DNA of 64,000 nt from DP-19 sp036496285. GTDB taxonomy: Bacteria > Desulfobacterota > Binatia > UTPRO1. A program made the translations under genes and the position numbers. The notes beneath the pieces are model-generated. The model had not been told where the DNA came from. It searched no databases and worked only from the letters and a program-made list of their open reading frames with translations. Where the stretch lies: contig DASXLI010000048.1 of assembly GCA_036496285.1 (NCBI GenBank), forward strand, positions 11,333-75,332, in the 5' to 3' direction. Shown in pieces: positions 34,495 to 43,221 of the stretch (position 1 is the first letter of the stretch; the number at the start of each line of letters is the position of its first letter).

Positions 34495-37326
34495 TTGCCT
34501 CTCACGCCGTCCGTGCGAGTCACCTCCGCCGCCGGCCACCTCCTCCGGGCCGCACTGCCTGTGTGCTTTGCCGCGCTCCTGCTCTCCGCGCCGGCAGCGG
34601 CGTATCAGGCACGTGTCGCCTGGCAACCCGTCGCGGGCGCGCGCGGGTATCGCCTCTACATCCGCCAGGACCAGCAGGGCTACGGCGCCGGCGTCGACGT
34701 CGGCGCGCCCGCTGCGGACACCGACGGCGCGCTGCGCTCCACGCTCGACGCGGTCTCCGACGCCACGACCAACTTCTTCGTCGTCACGAGCTACGACGCG
34801 TCCGGCTCGGAGAGCACGCCATCCAACGAGCTCGCGGTCACCTACGCGCAGGCCGCGCCCTTCACCGATTCCGACGGCGACGGCCTGAGCGACGCCGCCG
34901 AGGACGTCAACTTGAACCACGTCGTCGATCCGGGCGAGACCGACCCGAGCTTGTGGGACACCGACGGCGACGGCCTCTCGGACGGCGCCGAGCGCGCCGC
35001 CGGCTCGAATCCGCTCGATCCCTTCGATCCGACGGGCGCGCAGCCGATCCGTACGGCGACCGCGACGCCGCTGCCGACGGTGACGCCGGCCGCCAGCGCG
35101 ACCGTGATCCCGACCACGACCGCGATGCCGATCCTCGGATCGGATCTCACCGCCCTGGCGGCGATCATCGCCAGGGTGACGGCGCCGACCGGCAGCGGCA
35201 ATCATTCGATCGAGGTCATCCGCGACGGCGACACGCCGCCCGTGGGGCTCTCCGATCCGCTCCGCCAGTACGACACGTTCGACGGTGCCAACACGGCGCC
35301 CGACGACTGGATAGGCTACGCGTTCAACGGCGGGGCCGTGTTCCGCCGGCTCGTCTTCCAGGAAGGCATGCACTTCTGGGACGGCGGATGGTTCCAGTCG
35401 CTGCGCGTCGAGGTACGTCAGGGCGGCCAGTGGGTTCAGGTGGGCGGCCTGCGGAGCACGCCCGCGTACCCCGGCGTCGACGACGGGCTCAGCTTCGAGA
35501 CCTACGTGCTCGACTTCTCGCCGACGAGCGGCGACGCGATCCGCCTTGCCGGCCCGCCGGGTGGCAGCGCGGCCTTCATCTCGGTCGGCGAGCTCCGCGT
35601 GTTCGGCGACGTCGTGGGCTCGGTGCAGGTACCGACGCCGACCGCGACCCGTACCGCAACGGTCACGCCGACCGCGACCGTGACGTCCACGCGCACGGCG
35701 ACGCCGACGCCGACCAGGACCGCGAGCCCGACGCGCACGCGCACGGCGACGCCGACCCGCACGCCGACGCCGACCCGCACGCCGACGCCGACACGCACCG
35801 CGACCGTGACGCCGACGCGCACGGCGACGCCGGTCACCACGGCCACGGCGCTCGTCGCCACCGCTACGAGTGTTGCGACCGGCACCGCGACGGCGCTGCC
35901 GACGACGACGCCGACCACGACCGCCAGCGCGACGCTCACCGCCACCGCGACGCTCACCGCGACCGCCACCGCGAGCGCCACGGCCACCGTGACCGCGACC
36001 CGCACGGTGACGCCGCGTCCGACCCGCACGCCGCGTCCGACCGCGACGCAGACCGCCCTCCCGACGGCGACCCGCACCGCGACGGACGCGCCGACCGTCA
36101 CCGCGGCTCCGACCGATACCGGTAGCGCGACGCCGGCGGCGACCGCGACCCCGCAGCCGACCGGTACACAGCTCGCGACCGCGAACCCGAGCGACACGCC
36201 GCCGGTCGCGACCGGCACGCCCACCGCCGTGCCCACACCAGGCACGGGCTCGTGTGGCAACGGCGCGGTCGACGCCGGCGAGGCCTGCGACGGCAGCGAC
36301 GACGCCGCCTGCCCAATGCTCTGCTCCGCGACCTGCAGCTGTCCCGCGTTCGTGGCGCTCCCGCTCGACGGCTGGACGCTCTGGCAGGGCGCCGGGACGT
36401 GGGGCGTGACCGACGATCCCAAGGCCGACGCGCCCGTGCTGCAGACCCAGGCCGCCGGCGTGCCGACGACCGACTTCGGCGTGGCCTATCCGGCCGACGG
36501 CGCTCTACGGATCGCCTACCCGCTCCTTGCCGCGACGCTGGCCGGCGATGGCGACTTCACGGTCGAGGTCCTGGTGCAGCCGATGCAGGGCCCGGCACGC
36601 GTGCTCTCCTATGCGAGCGGCGACGGCCTTCCGACGTTGCGCAAGCGCCGGATGCGGACGCCGCTCGGTGCCGCGCTCGCCGACGGGCAGCAGCACACCT
36701 TCTACCGCAATCTCGCCGCCGATCTGCGGACCGCGTTCGGCGCCGCGTTCGTCCGCGTCGCGCAAGTCCGGGTCTATGGCAACGTCCGTGTCGAGCGCGT
36801 GCTGCTCGCGGCCGCGCCGCTCGCGGGGCGCAGCGCCGGCCAACCGGATTCCCTCGCGGTGCCGCTCGACGGCTGGGCCGCGCCCGGGGACAGGGTCATG
36901 GTCGGCCACAGCGACGACCCCGCGGTCGACGGCCCGACCCTCGTCGCCGACCCCGGATCGGGCGCGCTCGCGACCTATCCGGCGGCGCACGCGGAGACGC
37001 TCGTGGCGCCGTTCGAGGCCATCTCCTTCCTCGTGCGCAAGGACGCGGCCCTGCGGGTCGACGTGCGCGTCCGGACCACTGACGGCCGCACTCGCCTCGT
37101 GCGCTTCGACAAGCGGGCGTCGGCGCCACGGACGAGCGATCTGCAGGGCGTCTTCCCGCTCAGCACGCAGGCCGTCCCCGGCAGCGTGTTTCGCCTCGCG
37201 ACGCTCGATCTCGGCGAGGCCGTCGGCCGGATGCACCCCGGCCTCGCGGTGAGGGGCGTGCTCGCGATCCGGCTGCGCGGCGCGTTCGAGATCGCCGACC
37301 TCCTTCTGCAGGATCCCGCCGACTGA
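34495..37326 (+). CDS. Large exported modular protein: FnIII-like, Ca loops, discoidin-like, Thr-Pro stalk, two C-terminal domains
   Basis: Up to 943 residues; start is TTG 34495 or GTG 34513, neither with a clear ribosome site. Order: signal peptide (1-36), FnIII-like module (about 37-122), calcium loops DSDGDGLSDAAED and DTDGDGLSDGAE (124-175), discoidin-like module (222-375) near-identical in plan to four copies in the gene at 46439, a 200-residue Thr-Pro/Thr-Ala stalk (380-582), a Cys-rich unit CGNGAVDAGEACDG (585-617), and two copies of the RDLAADL-type domain (about 620-765 and 785-943). Likely extends from the cell surface with binding heads at both ends. No catalytic motif seen. Confidence 0.85.
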   Translation: MPLTPSVRVTSAAGHLLRAALPVCFAALLLSAPAAAYQARVAWQPVAGARGYRLYIRQDQQGYGAGVDVGAPAADTDGALRSTLDAVSDATTNFFVVTSYDASGSESTPSNELAVTYAQAAPFTDSDGDGLSDAAEDVNLNHVVDPGETDPSLWDTDGDGLSDGAERAAGSNPLDPFDPTGAQPIRTATATPLPTVTPAASATVIPTTTAMPILGSDLTALAAIIARVTAPTGSGNHSIEVIRDGDTPPVGLSDPLRQYDTFDGANTAPDDWIGYAFNGGAVFRRLVFQEGMHFWDGGWFQSLRVEVRQGGQWVQVGGLRSTPAYPGVDDGLSFETYVLDFSPTSGDAIRLAGPPGGSAAFISVGELRVFGDVVGSVQVPTPTATRTATVTPTATVTSTRTATPTPTRTASPTRTRTATPTRTPTPTRTPTPTRTATVTPTRTATPVTTATALVATATSVATGTATALPTTTPTTTASATLTATATLTATATASATATVTATRTVTPRPTRTPRPTATQTALPTATRTATDAPTVTAAPTDTGSATPAATATPQPTGTQLATANPSDTPPVATGTPTAVPTPGTGSCGNGAVDAGEACDGSDDAACPMLCSATCSCPAFVALPLDGWTLWQGAGTWGVTDDPKADAPVLQTQAAGVPTTDFGVAYPADGALRIAYPLLAATLAGDGDFTVEVLVQPMQGPARVLSYASGDGLPTLRKRRMRTPLGAALADGQQHTFYRNLAADLRTAFGAAFVRVAQVRVYGNVRVERVLLAAAPLAGRSAGQPDSLAVPLDGWAAPGDRVMVGHSDDPAVDGPTLVADPGSGALATYPAAHAETLVAPFEAISFLVRKDAALRVDVRVRTTDGRTRLVRFDKRASAPRTSDLQGVFPLSTQAVPGSVFRLATLDLGEAVGRMHPGLAVRGVLAIRLRGAFEIADLLLQDPAD
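35635..36240 (+). repeat. Low-complexity Thr-Pro/Thr-Ala coding repeat (surface stalk)
   Basis: About 600 bp of short, irregular tandem units built on ACGCCGACC/ACCGCGACC-type hexamers coding for TPT, TAT and TRT. It encodes an extended, probably O-glycosylatable stalk. It is coding, not CRISPR: units are 6-12 bp and there are no spacers. Confidence 0.85.
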
Positions 37327-37483
37327 TCCGTCTCCTCGGTCGCATCCCGTTGCCACTTTCGTCGCCTTCGTGTAAGTGACACGCGGGGTTGTGGGGTGGG
37401 GCCGTGGCTCGCCGTTCCTCCGAGACCCGGTGGAAACGTCACCGGATGCTCGCGGGACGACCCCCTGACGAGCGGATCGGTCG

Positions 37484-38407
37484 ATGGAAATCCTCAGGCA
37501 CTCGCGCCTTCGAATTGCATCGCTGCTGACACTCGTTCTCGCCGCAGGCAGCGCGGGGAGTGCGCAGGCCTCGATCGTGCGCGTGCGCTGGCAGCCGATC
37601 ACGCCGGCCGCGGGGTACCACGTCTATCTGCGCGCCGCCGGTACGCCGTACGGTGCGCCCCTCGACGTCGGTCTGCCGCTGACCGCTGCCGACGGGACCG
37701 TGGCCGCGTACGTCCCGAGCGTCGCCGGCGCGCCGGCCTTTCACGTCGCGGTCGCCGCCTACGCGAGCGACGGGACCGAGAGCCCGCTCTCCGGCGAGCT
37801 CGCGGTCGGCGACCTCGATCCGTGCGCGATCGATCGCTGCGCCGCCGTCGGCTCGTGCCAGTTCGGAGCCGAGCACGACGGCTCGTGGTGCATGCACGCG
37901 GACGAGACCGATCCGTGCCTGGCCCTCGGCTCCTGCGTGAGCGGCGCCTGCACGCGAAGCGAGCGCGCCGCTGGACTCTACGCGACCCGCGTGCATCTCG
38001 GCGTCCGGCGTCGCGAGGGCGCGCTCGCCGTCCACGGTCTCTTCAGCGCCGATCCCGCGCTCGATCCGCGCGCCACAGGCGCGACCATCGAGATCGCCGA
38101 CGAGTCCGGGGCGATCCTGTATTTCGCCAGCGTTCCGGGGAGCGGTTTCACCACGTACGACTTCGGCCGCGGGTTCCGCTACACGACGAGCCGTAGCGCC
38201 GCGCTCGGGTCGAACGGATTGCGCATCCTCAACCTGCACCGCTCGAATCGTGCCTTTCGCGTGACCGCGCGCGCCGAGTCGGCCGATCTGCGTGTCGCGC
38301 TGGGCGAGCCTGCTCTGCACGCGACGGTACGCTTCGGCGGGAGCTGCGCGCGCGACCTCGGCCTCACCTGCCGGACCATCGTCGGCGGCGGTATCAGCTG
38401 TCGCTGA
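37484..38407 (+). CDS. Exported modular protein: FnIII-like + Cys-rich segment + CR-ending C-terminal domain
   Basis: A 307-residue exported protein with signal peptide ending SAGSAQA. An FnIII-like module (VRVRWQPITPAAGYHVYLR ... AAYASDGTESPLSGE) is followed by a compact Cys-rich segment (CAIDRCAAVGSCQFG ... CLALGSCVSGAC) and a C-terminal beta-type domain closing CARDLGLTCRTIVGGGISCR. Layout and the endings match the gene at 30632, so these are paralogues. It converges on the large dehydrogenase-like gene with 15 nt between stops. Function unknown. Confidence 0.8.
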   Translation: MEILRHSRLRIASLLTLVLAAGSAGSAQASIVRVRWQPITPAAGYHVYLRAAGTPYGAPLDVGLPLTAADGTVAAYVPSVAGAPAFHVAVAAYASDGTESPLSGELAVGDLDPCAIDRCAAVGSCQFGAEHDGSWCMHADETDPCLALGSCVSGACTRSERAAGLYATRVHLGVRRREGALAVHGLFSADPALDPRATGATIEIADESGAILYFASVPGSGFTTYDFGRGFRYTTSRSAALGSNGLRILNLHRSNRAFRVTARAESADLRVALGEPALHATVRFGGSCARDLGLTCRTIVGGGISCR

Positions 38408-38422
38408 GCGCGCGGCGCCGGC

Positions 38423-41400
38423 TCAGCGGCAGAGGATGCTGCTGCCGGTCCGGCTGAACCGGCACGTCGGTGACGGGCCGGACGTGCCGGAAAACGACAC
38501 CGCGCCGCAGCGGCCGGTTCCGGCGCCGACGCGGATCTGCACCACGAACGGCGCGTCGGTCGACGTCAGCGGCAGGGTCCCGCGTGCGGCGGTGAGCCGC
38601 ACGTCGACGCCGCCCTTGGTCGGGTTGACCGAGAGCCGCGCGGTACGCACGCGTCCGGTTCCCGTCGGATCGGTGAAGCGCCAGCGGAGGGACGTGTGGT
38701 TGGTCGTCCAGCCGACCGGGTGCTCGCGGTCGCGCACCCCGGCTGGCAGGTCGAGCGCATCGCGCACGACGCCGGCCTGATCGAGGAGCTGCAGATGTAG
38801 CCCGTCGGCCGCCGGGTCGATCACCGGGGCGACGGGGACCGATAGCTGCACGTTCGCCCGCAGGCTCATCGTCGCCTTGCCGGCCTTGGTCAGGGACCGC
38901 AACCCGAGCGTCGCGCCGTCGATCGGCCGCGGCGCGCCGAAGTGGACGCAGGTCCCGAGATCGCACGTATCCTCGGTGCAGAGATCGCCGTCGTCGCACT
39001 CCGCGTCGGTCGTGCACTGGGGCGGCGTGCTGGTCACGGTGGGGGTGGGCGAGTCCGTCGCGCTAGCGGTGGCGCTCGGCGTGGGCGTCGGCGTGATGGT
39101 CGCGGTAACCGTCGGTGTCGGCGTCTTCGTGACCGTCGGCGTCGCGGTGCTCGTGACGGTCGGCGTCGGCGTCCGCGTGGGTGTGGCCGTCACGACCGGC
39201 GTGGGCGTCCTCGTCGCGGTTGCGGTGACGGTCGGCGTGACCGTCGGGGTGGCGGTCCTCGTCGCGGTGGCGGTCACGGTGGGCGTGGCCGTGAGCGTCG
39301 GGGTGGCCGTCCTCGTCGCGGTGGCCGTCGCCGTGGGCGTGGCGGTGAGCGTCGGCGTCGGCGTGGTCGTCGGCGTCGGGGTCCCGGTCGGCGTGGCGGT
39401 CCGCGTGGGCGTCGCGGTGCGGGTGGGCGTCGGCGTGCGCGTCGCGGTTGCCGTCGCCGTGGCGGTTGCGGTTGCCGTGGGCGTCGGCGTCGCGGTGACG
39501 GTGGGCGTCGGCGTGACCGTCGGCGTCGGCGTCGCGGTGAGCGTGGGGGTCGGCGTGACCGTCGCCACGACGACCTGGAAGGTCGCGGTGTAGCTCGCGT
39601 CGCTCGCCGGGGCCGTCACGAGGTGCGAGCGCGCTCCGCCGTCCGACCAGGAGACGAACTCGTAGCTCGTGCCGCCGAGCGCTTGCGACGCGGCCGTCGA
39701 GACCGAGTTGGCCGAGCCCACGATCACCGTGCGGGTGAACGGCGCGACGTCGGCGTGCGCACCCACGGCCACGCTCAGGCCGGTCGGGTCGGTGTCGAAC
39801 GAGAGGTCGACGGTGTTGGGGTACAGGAGGACGCTCTTCGTGTCGGTCAGGCCGCTGTCGTCGGTCGCGGTGAGCTGCAGCTCGAGGAAGGTAGGGTAGT
39901 CGTGGTCCGGCGCGGTGAACGAGCCGCTAGTGCCGGTGAAGCTCTGGATGGTGTGGGTGTGGCAGTTCGACGGACAGTGGTGGAGGATCAACGTCCAGGT
40001 GAGCTCCGAGCCCGGAAGCACGCCTTGCTCGGCGTCGGTCGCGAATCCCGAGAAGGCGATCGAGTCGCCCACGCTCCATTTCGTCGAAGCGGGCGGCGTG
40101 AGGATGGTCGCCGTCGGCGCGGTGTCGCCGGACGTGATCACGACCGCGGCGACGTTGCTCACGCCGTGCGAGTCGGTCACGCGCAGCCGCACGGTGTAGG
40201 TGCCGGCGGGGAAGGTGTGCTGCGGCGCCACCGCGGTCGAGTCGGCGAAGTTGCCGCTGCCGTCGAAGTCCCAGGCGTAGGTCAGCACGTCGCCGACGTC
40301 GGGGTCGCTCGAGGCGGAGCCGTCGAACTGCACGGTCAGCGGCGCCGAGCCGTTCGTCTGGTCGGTATCGATGGCCGCGGTCGGCGGCTGATCGGAGCTC
40401 GTGTACGAGATGCGCATCACGCGCCCGCCGTTCACGTCGACGTAGAAGAGGTCGCCGCCCGGCCCGATCTCGAGGTCGACGGGCGCCGCCGCGCCGACCG
40501 CGAACGGCGCGCGTGTCGCCGGGTCGGGCTCGCCGTCGGGGCCCGCCGTCATCGTCCAGATGCAGTTGCGGCTGTAGTCGGCGAAGAAGAGCGTGCCGGC
40601 GTAGCTCGTCGGGTACGTGCCGCCGTCGTAGAACGCGAGGCCGCTGATCGAGGAGCTGCCAGGCGCGCAGTTGTCGTCGGCGACGACGTTCTCCGCGTGC
40701 GAGTAGGTGTAGACCGGATCGATGACCGAGCCGGGGGTCGCGTAGAGATCCTGGCAGATGCCGAGGCCGGCGCCCTGGTAGCCGGGTTGCGGACCGATGC
40801 CCTCGTAGCAGGGCCAGCCGAAATTGGCGACGCTCTGCTCGCTGAAGTCGACGCGGTTGATCTCCTCCCAGTCGTTCCAGCCGACGTCGCCGATCCAGAT
40901 CTCGCTGGTGCCCGGCTTCACCGTCATGCGGAACGGATTGCGGAGACCGTAGGCGATGATGCGCTCCGCCCCAGGGATGCTGCCGTCGGCGAGCGGGTTG
41001 TCCGGGAGCGGGCCACCCGTCGTCGGGTCGAGGCGCAGGATCGTGCCGTTGAAGCCGACCGCGTCGGAGACGGTGCGGATGTCCTGCGCGCGCAACGCGC
41101 CGCCCTCCGCCGTCGGCGGCGTCTGGCTGCCGCCGACGCCGCCCGGCGGATCGTTGCACGGGTTCACCAACGGGTAGCCGGTCTGCCCGTAGTCGACGAA
41201 GTCGAAGCTCGCGCCGTCGCCGGCGCTGGCGTAGAGCGCGCCGTCAGGGCCGAAGAGGAGCGTGCCGATGGAGTGGCTCGGGAACTGCTGGCACCAGTTC
41301 TCGAGCAGCACCTGCTCGCTGCCGATCATGAGGTCGCCGGAGGCCTGCAGGCGCGACAAGCGCGCCCCGACGACGCAGCCGCCGGTCGTCGCGCCCGGCG

Positions 41401-41860
41401 GGTCGGAACAGCCGTCGGTCGTGCCGCCGAAGCTGCCCCAGAGGGGCGGGTTGCCGCCGATCTGCGCGTCGAGCGTGTACAGGATGTACACGTACGGCGT
41501 CGTCGGGAAGTTCGGATCGAGCGCCAGGCCGAGCAGGCCCCGGTCCCAGAAGTTGTGCACGTTCGTGCGGAGATCCGCGAAGATCGTCGGGCTCTGGTCG
41601 TTCAGGTCGTCGAAGACCTTGATGATGCCGCTCTTCTCGGCGACGAAGATGCGGCCGTCCGGCGCGAAGCGGATGGCGGTCGGCTGCGTGAGCCCCTGCC
41701 AGACCGTCGTCTGCTGGAAGCCGTCCGGCAGTACGAGGGCGTGCGCGGCGTGCGCCATCGCGACGAGCAGGAGCAGCGGCAGCGCCGCGCGCAAGGCGCG
41801 CCCGAGCGTCGCACGGGGCACGATCGACGTCGCGTGGAGTGTCGGGCGGGATCGCGGCAC
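38423..41860 (-). CDS. Secreted GSDH-family (PQQ sugar dehydrogenase-like) beta-propeller protein with PKD, Thr-Pro stalk and CR-ending domain
   Basis: 1145 residues if the GTG at 41860 is used; the in-frame GTG at 41821 gives a cleaner signal peptide. The propeller (about 45-490) has the family landmarks LTQPTAIRFAPDGRIFVAEK, WDRGLLGLALDPNF, YGLRNPFR and GDVGWNDWEEINR. A PKD domain (about 488-577), an Ig-like region with HHCPSNCHTHTIQSF, a Thr-Pro stalk (about 762-947), a single Cys-rich unit CTTDAECDDGDLCTEDTCD and a C-terminal domain ending CRFSRTGSSILCR follow. Family members oxidise aldose sugars with PQQ in the periplasm; whether PQQ is bound here is not established. Confidence 0.88.
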   Translation of the reverse strand: MPRSRPTLHATSIVPRATLGRALRAALPLLLLVAMAHAAHALVLPDGFQQTTVWQGLTQPTAIRFAPDGRIFVAEKSGIIKVFDDLNDQSPTIFADLRTNVHNFWDRGLLGLALDPNFPTTPYVYILYTLDAQIGGNPPLWGSFGGTTDGCSDPPGATTGGCVVGARLSRLQASGDLMIGSEQVLLENWCQQFPSHSIGTLLFGPDGALYASAGDGASFDFVDYGQTGYPLVNPCNDPPGGVGGSQTPPTAEGGALRAQDIRTVSDAVGFNGTILRLDPTTGGPLPDNPLADGSIPGAERIIAYGLRNPFRMTVKPGTSEIWIGDVGWNDWEEINRVDFSEQSVANFGWPCYEGIGPQPGYQGAGLGICQDLYATPGSVIDPVYTYSHAENVVADDNCAPGSSSISGLAFYDGGTYPTSYAGTLFFADYSRNCIWTMTAGPDGEPDPATRAPFAVGAAAPVDLEIGPGGDLFYVDVNGGRVMRISYTSSDQPPTAAIDTDQTNGSAPLTVQFDGSASSDPDVGDVLTYAWDFDGSGNFADSTAVAPQHTFPAGTYTVRLRVTDSHGVSNVAAVVITSGDTAPTATILTPPASTKWSVGDSIAFSGFATDAEQGVLPGSELTWTLILHHCPSNCHTHTIQSFTGTSGSFTAPDHDYPTFLELQLTATDDSGLTDTKSVLLYPNTVDLSFDTDPTGLSVAVGAHADVAPFTRTVIVGSANSVSTAASQALGGTSYEFVSWSDGGARSHLVTAPASDASYTATFQVVVATVTPTPTLTATPTPTVTPTPTVTATPTPTATATATATATATRTPTPTRTATPTRTATPTGTPTPTTTPTPTLTATPTATATATRTATPTLTATPTVTATATRTATPTVTPTVTATATRTPTPVVTATPTRTPTPTVTSTATPTVTKTPTPTVTATITPTPTPSATASATDSPTPTVTSTPPQCTTDAECDDGDLCTEDTCDLGTCVHFGAPRPIDGATLGLRSLTKAGKATMSLRANVQLSVPVAPVIDPAADGLHLQLLDQAGVVRDALDLPAGVRDREHPVGWTTNHTSLRWRFTDPTGTGRVRTARLSVNPTKGGVDVRLTAARGTLPLTSTDAPFVVQIRVGAGTGRCGAVSFSGTSGPSPTCRFSRTGSSILCR
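39020..39575 (-). repeat. Low-complexity Thr-Pro coding repeat (surface stalk)
   Basis: About 550 bp of short irregular tandem repeats coding for TPT/TAT on the minus strand. The opposite strand reads as an open frame of VGVGV/VAV repeats, which is an artefact of the repeat. Confidence 0.85.
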
Positions 41861-42037
41861 GGGGGTCGAAGATGCTGCCTGGATAGCGGTGCGCCGTCGC
41901 CGGCGCGTACCACCGACTATGGTGCCACGCGATCCGACGAATTGTCAGATACAGTTTGCTCGCCGGTCCCCACGCGCGCAAGGCACCCCGCGGCAACCGA
42001 TAGCGCGTTCGCCATGCGAACTGAGTATGGGGAGCGG

Positions 42038-43156
42038 TCAGCGCACGCCGAGTGCCGACGTGACGACGTCGGCGATGCGCTCCGCGGCGCGGCCGTCGCC
42101 GTACGGATTGTGCGCGCGTGCCATCTCGGCGTAGGCCGTCGGATCGTTCAGCAGGCGCTCCGCCTCGCCGATGATGCGGTCGCGCGACGTGCCGACGAGC
42201 CGCGCCGTCCCGGCGTCCACGCCTTCCGGTCGCTCCGTCGTGTCGCGCATGACCAGTACGGGGCGGCCGAACGACGGCGCCTCCTCCTGAATGCCGCCCG
42301 AGTCGGTGAGGACGAGATACGAGCGCCGCAGCAGGCTCACCATGGTGCCGTAGTCGACGGGCGGCACGAGGTGGACGCGCGGAACGCCGCCGAGGATGGC
42401 GCGCACGGGCTCCTGCACGTTCGGATTGAGATGCACGGGATACACGAGGCTCACGTCGGGATTGCGCTCGACCAGCGCCCGCAGCGCCTCGCACAGCTCG
42501 CGAAAGGGCTGGCCGAAGCTCTCGCGCCGGTGCGCGGTCACGAGGATCAGGCGCGAGTCGCCGAGGTCGGGGATGCCGGGAGGGTGGTCGGGCACGCGCG
42601 CCGCCACCCAGCGGAGCGCGTCGGTCACCGTGTTGCCGGTGACGATCACGCGCTCGGCCGGCACGCCCTCGCGCAGCAGGTTGTCGCGCGCCCAGGTCGT
42701 CGGCGGAAAGTGCCAGTCGGCGAGCGCCGTCGTCATCTGGCGGTTCAGCTCCTCCGGGAAGGGCGAGTCCTTGCGCCACGTCCGCAGGCCGGCCTCCACG
42801 TGGCCGACCGGGATGCGCGCGTAGAACGCGGCGAGCGCCGCGGCGAACGTCGTCGTCGTGTCGCCTTGCACCAGCACCGCCGCGGGCTTCAGCTCGGCGA
42901 GGACCGGCGGCAGGCGCTCCAGGACGCGGATCGTGACCTCGAGCGGCGTCTGCCCGCTCGTCATCACCTGCAGGTGGCGGTCGGCATGGATCGCGAAGAG
43001 CTCGAGCACCTGGTCGAGCATCTCCTGGTGCTGGTTCGTCAGACAGACCGCCGCCGTGACGCCGCTACGCGCCGCCAGCGCGTGCACGACCGGCGCCATC
43101 TTGATCGCCTCCGGCCGTGTGCCGAAGACGGACAGGACCACCCGAGAGCTCCCCAT
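42038..43156 (-). CDS. wecB: UDP-N-acetylglucosamine 2-epimerase (non-hydrolysing)
   Basis: A 372-residue GT-B fold enzyme. Family landmarks: FGTRPEAIKMAPVV at the N-terminus, TNQHQEML, VQGDTTTTFA, HVEAGLRTW, the NTVTDAL segment, TAHRRESFG and LTDSGGIQEEAPSFG with LVMRDTTERPEG. It interconverts UDP-GlcNAc and UDP-ManNAc in the cytoplasm for surface polysaccharide synthesis. It lies alone between two secreted-protein genes on the same strand; the glycan cluster that would use its product begins about 12 kb to the right. Confidence 0.95.
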   Translation of the reverse strand: MGSSRVVLSVFGTRPEAIKMAPVVHALAARSGVTAAVCLTNQHQEMLDQVLELFAIHADRHLQVMTSGQTPLEVTIRVLERLPPVLAELKPAAVLVQGDTTTTFAAALAAFYARIPVGHVEAGLRTWRKDSPFPEELNRQMTTALADWHFPPTTWARDNLLREGVPAERVIVTGNTVTDALRWVAARVPDHPPGIPDLGDSRLILVTAHRRESFGQPFRELCEALRALVERNPDVSLVYPVHLNPNVQEPVRAILGGVPRVHLVPPVDYGTMVSLLRRSYLVLTDSGGIQEEAPSFGRPVLVMRDTTERPEGVDAGTARLVGTSRDRIIGEAERLLNDPTAYAEMARAHNPYGDGRAAERIADVVTSALGVR

Positions 43157-43221
43157 GCGCCCGAAAGCTTAGCTGCGGAACGACGCGCGTACCACGCGCA
43201 ATCGGCGTGGCAGGACCCTGC

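Noticed and set aside
35635..36240. Tandem repeats resembling a CRISPR or minisatellite array
   Set aside because: Units are 6-12 bp, irregular, without spacers, and stay in frame inside a coding sequence.
38877..39593. Open frame on + coding VGVGV/VAV repeats
   Set aside because: It is the exact antisense of the Thr-Pro stalk of the gene at 38423-41860; the repeat alone creates it.
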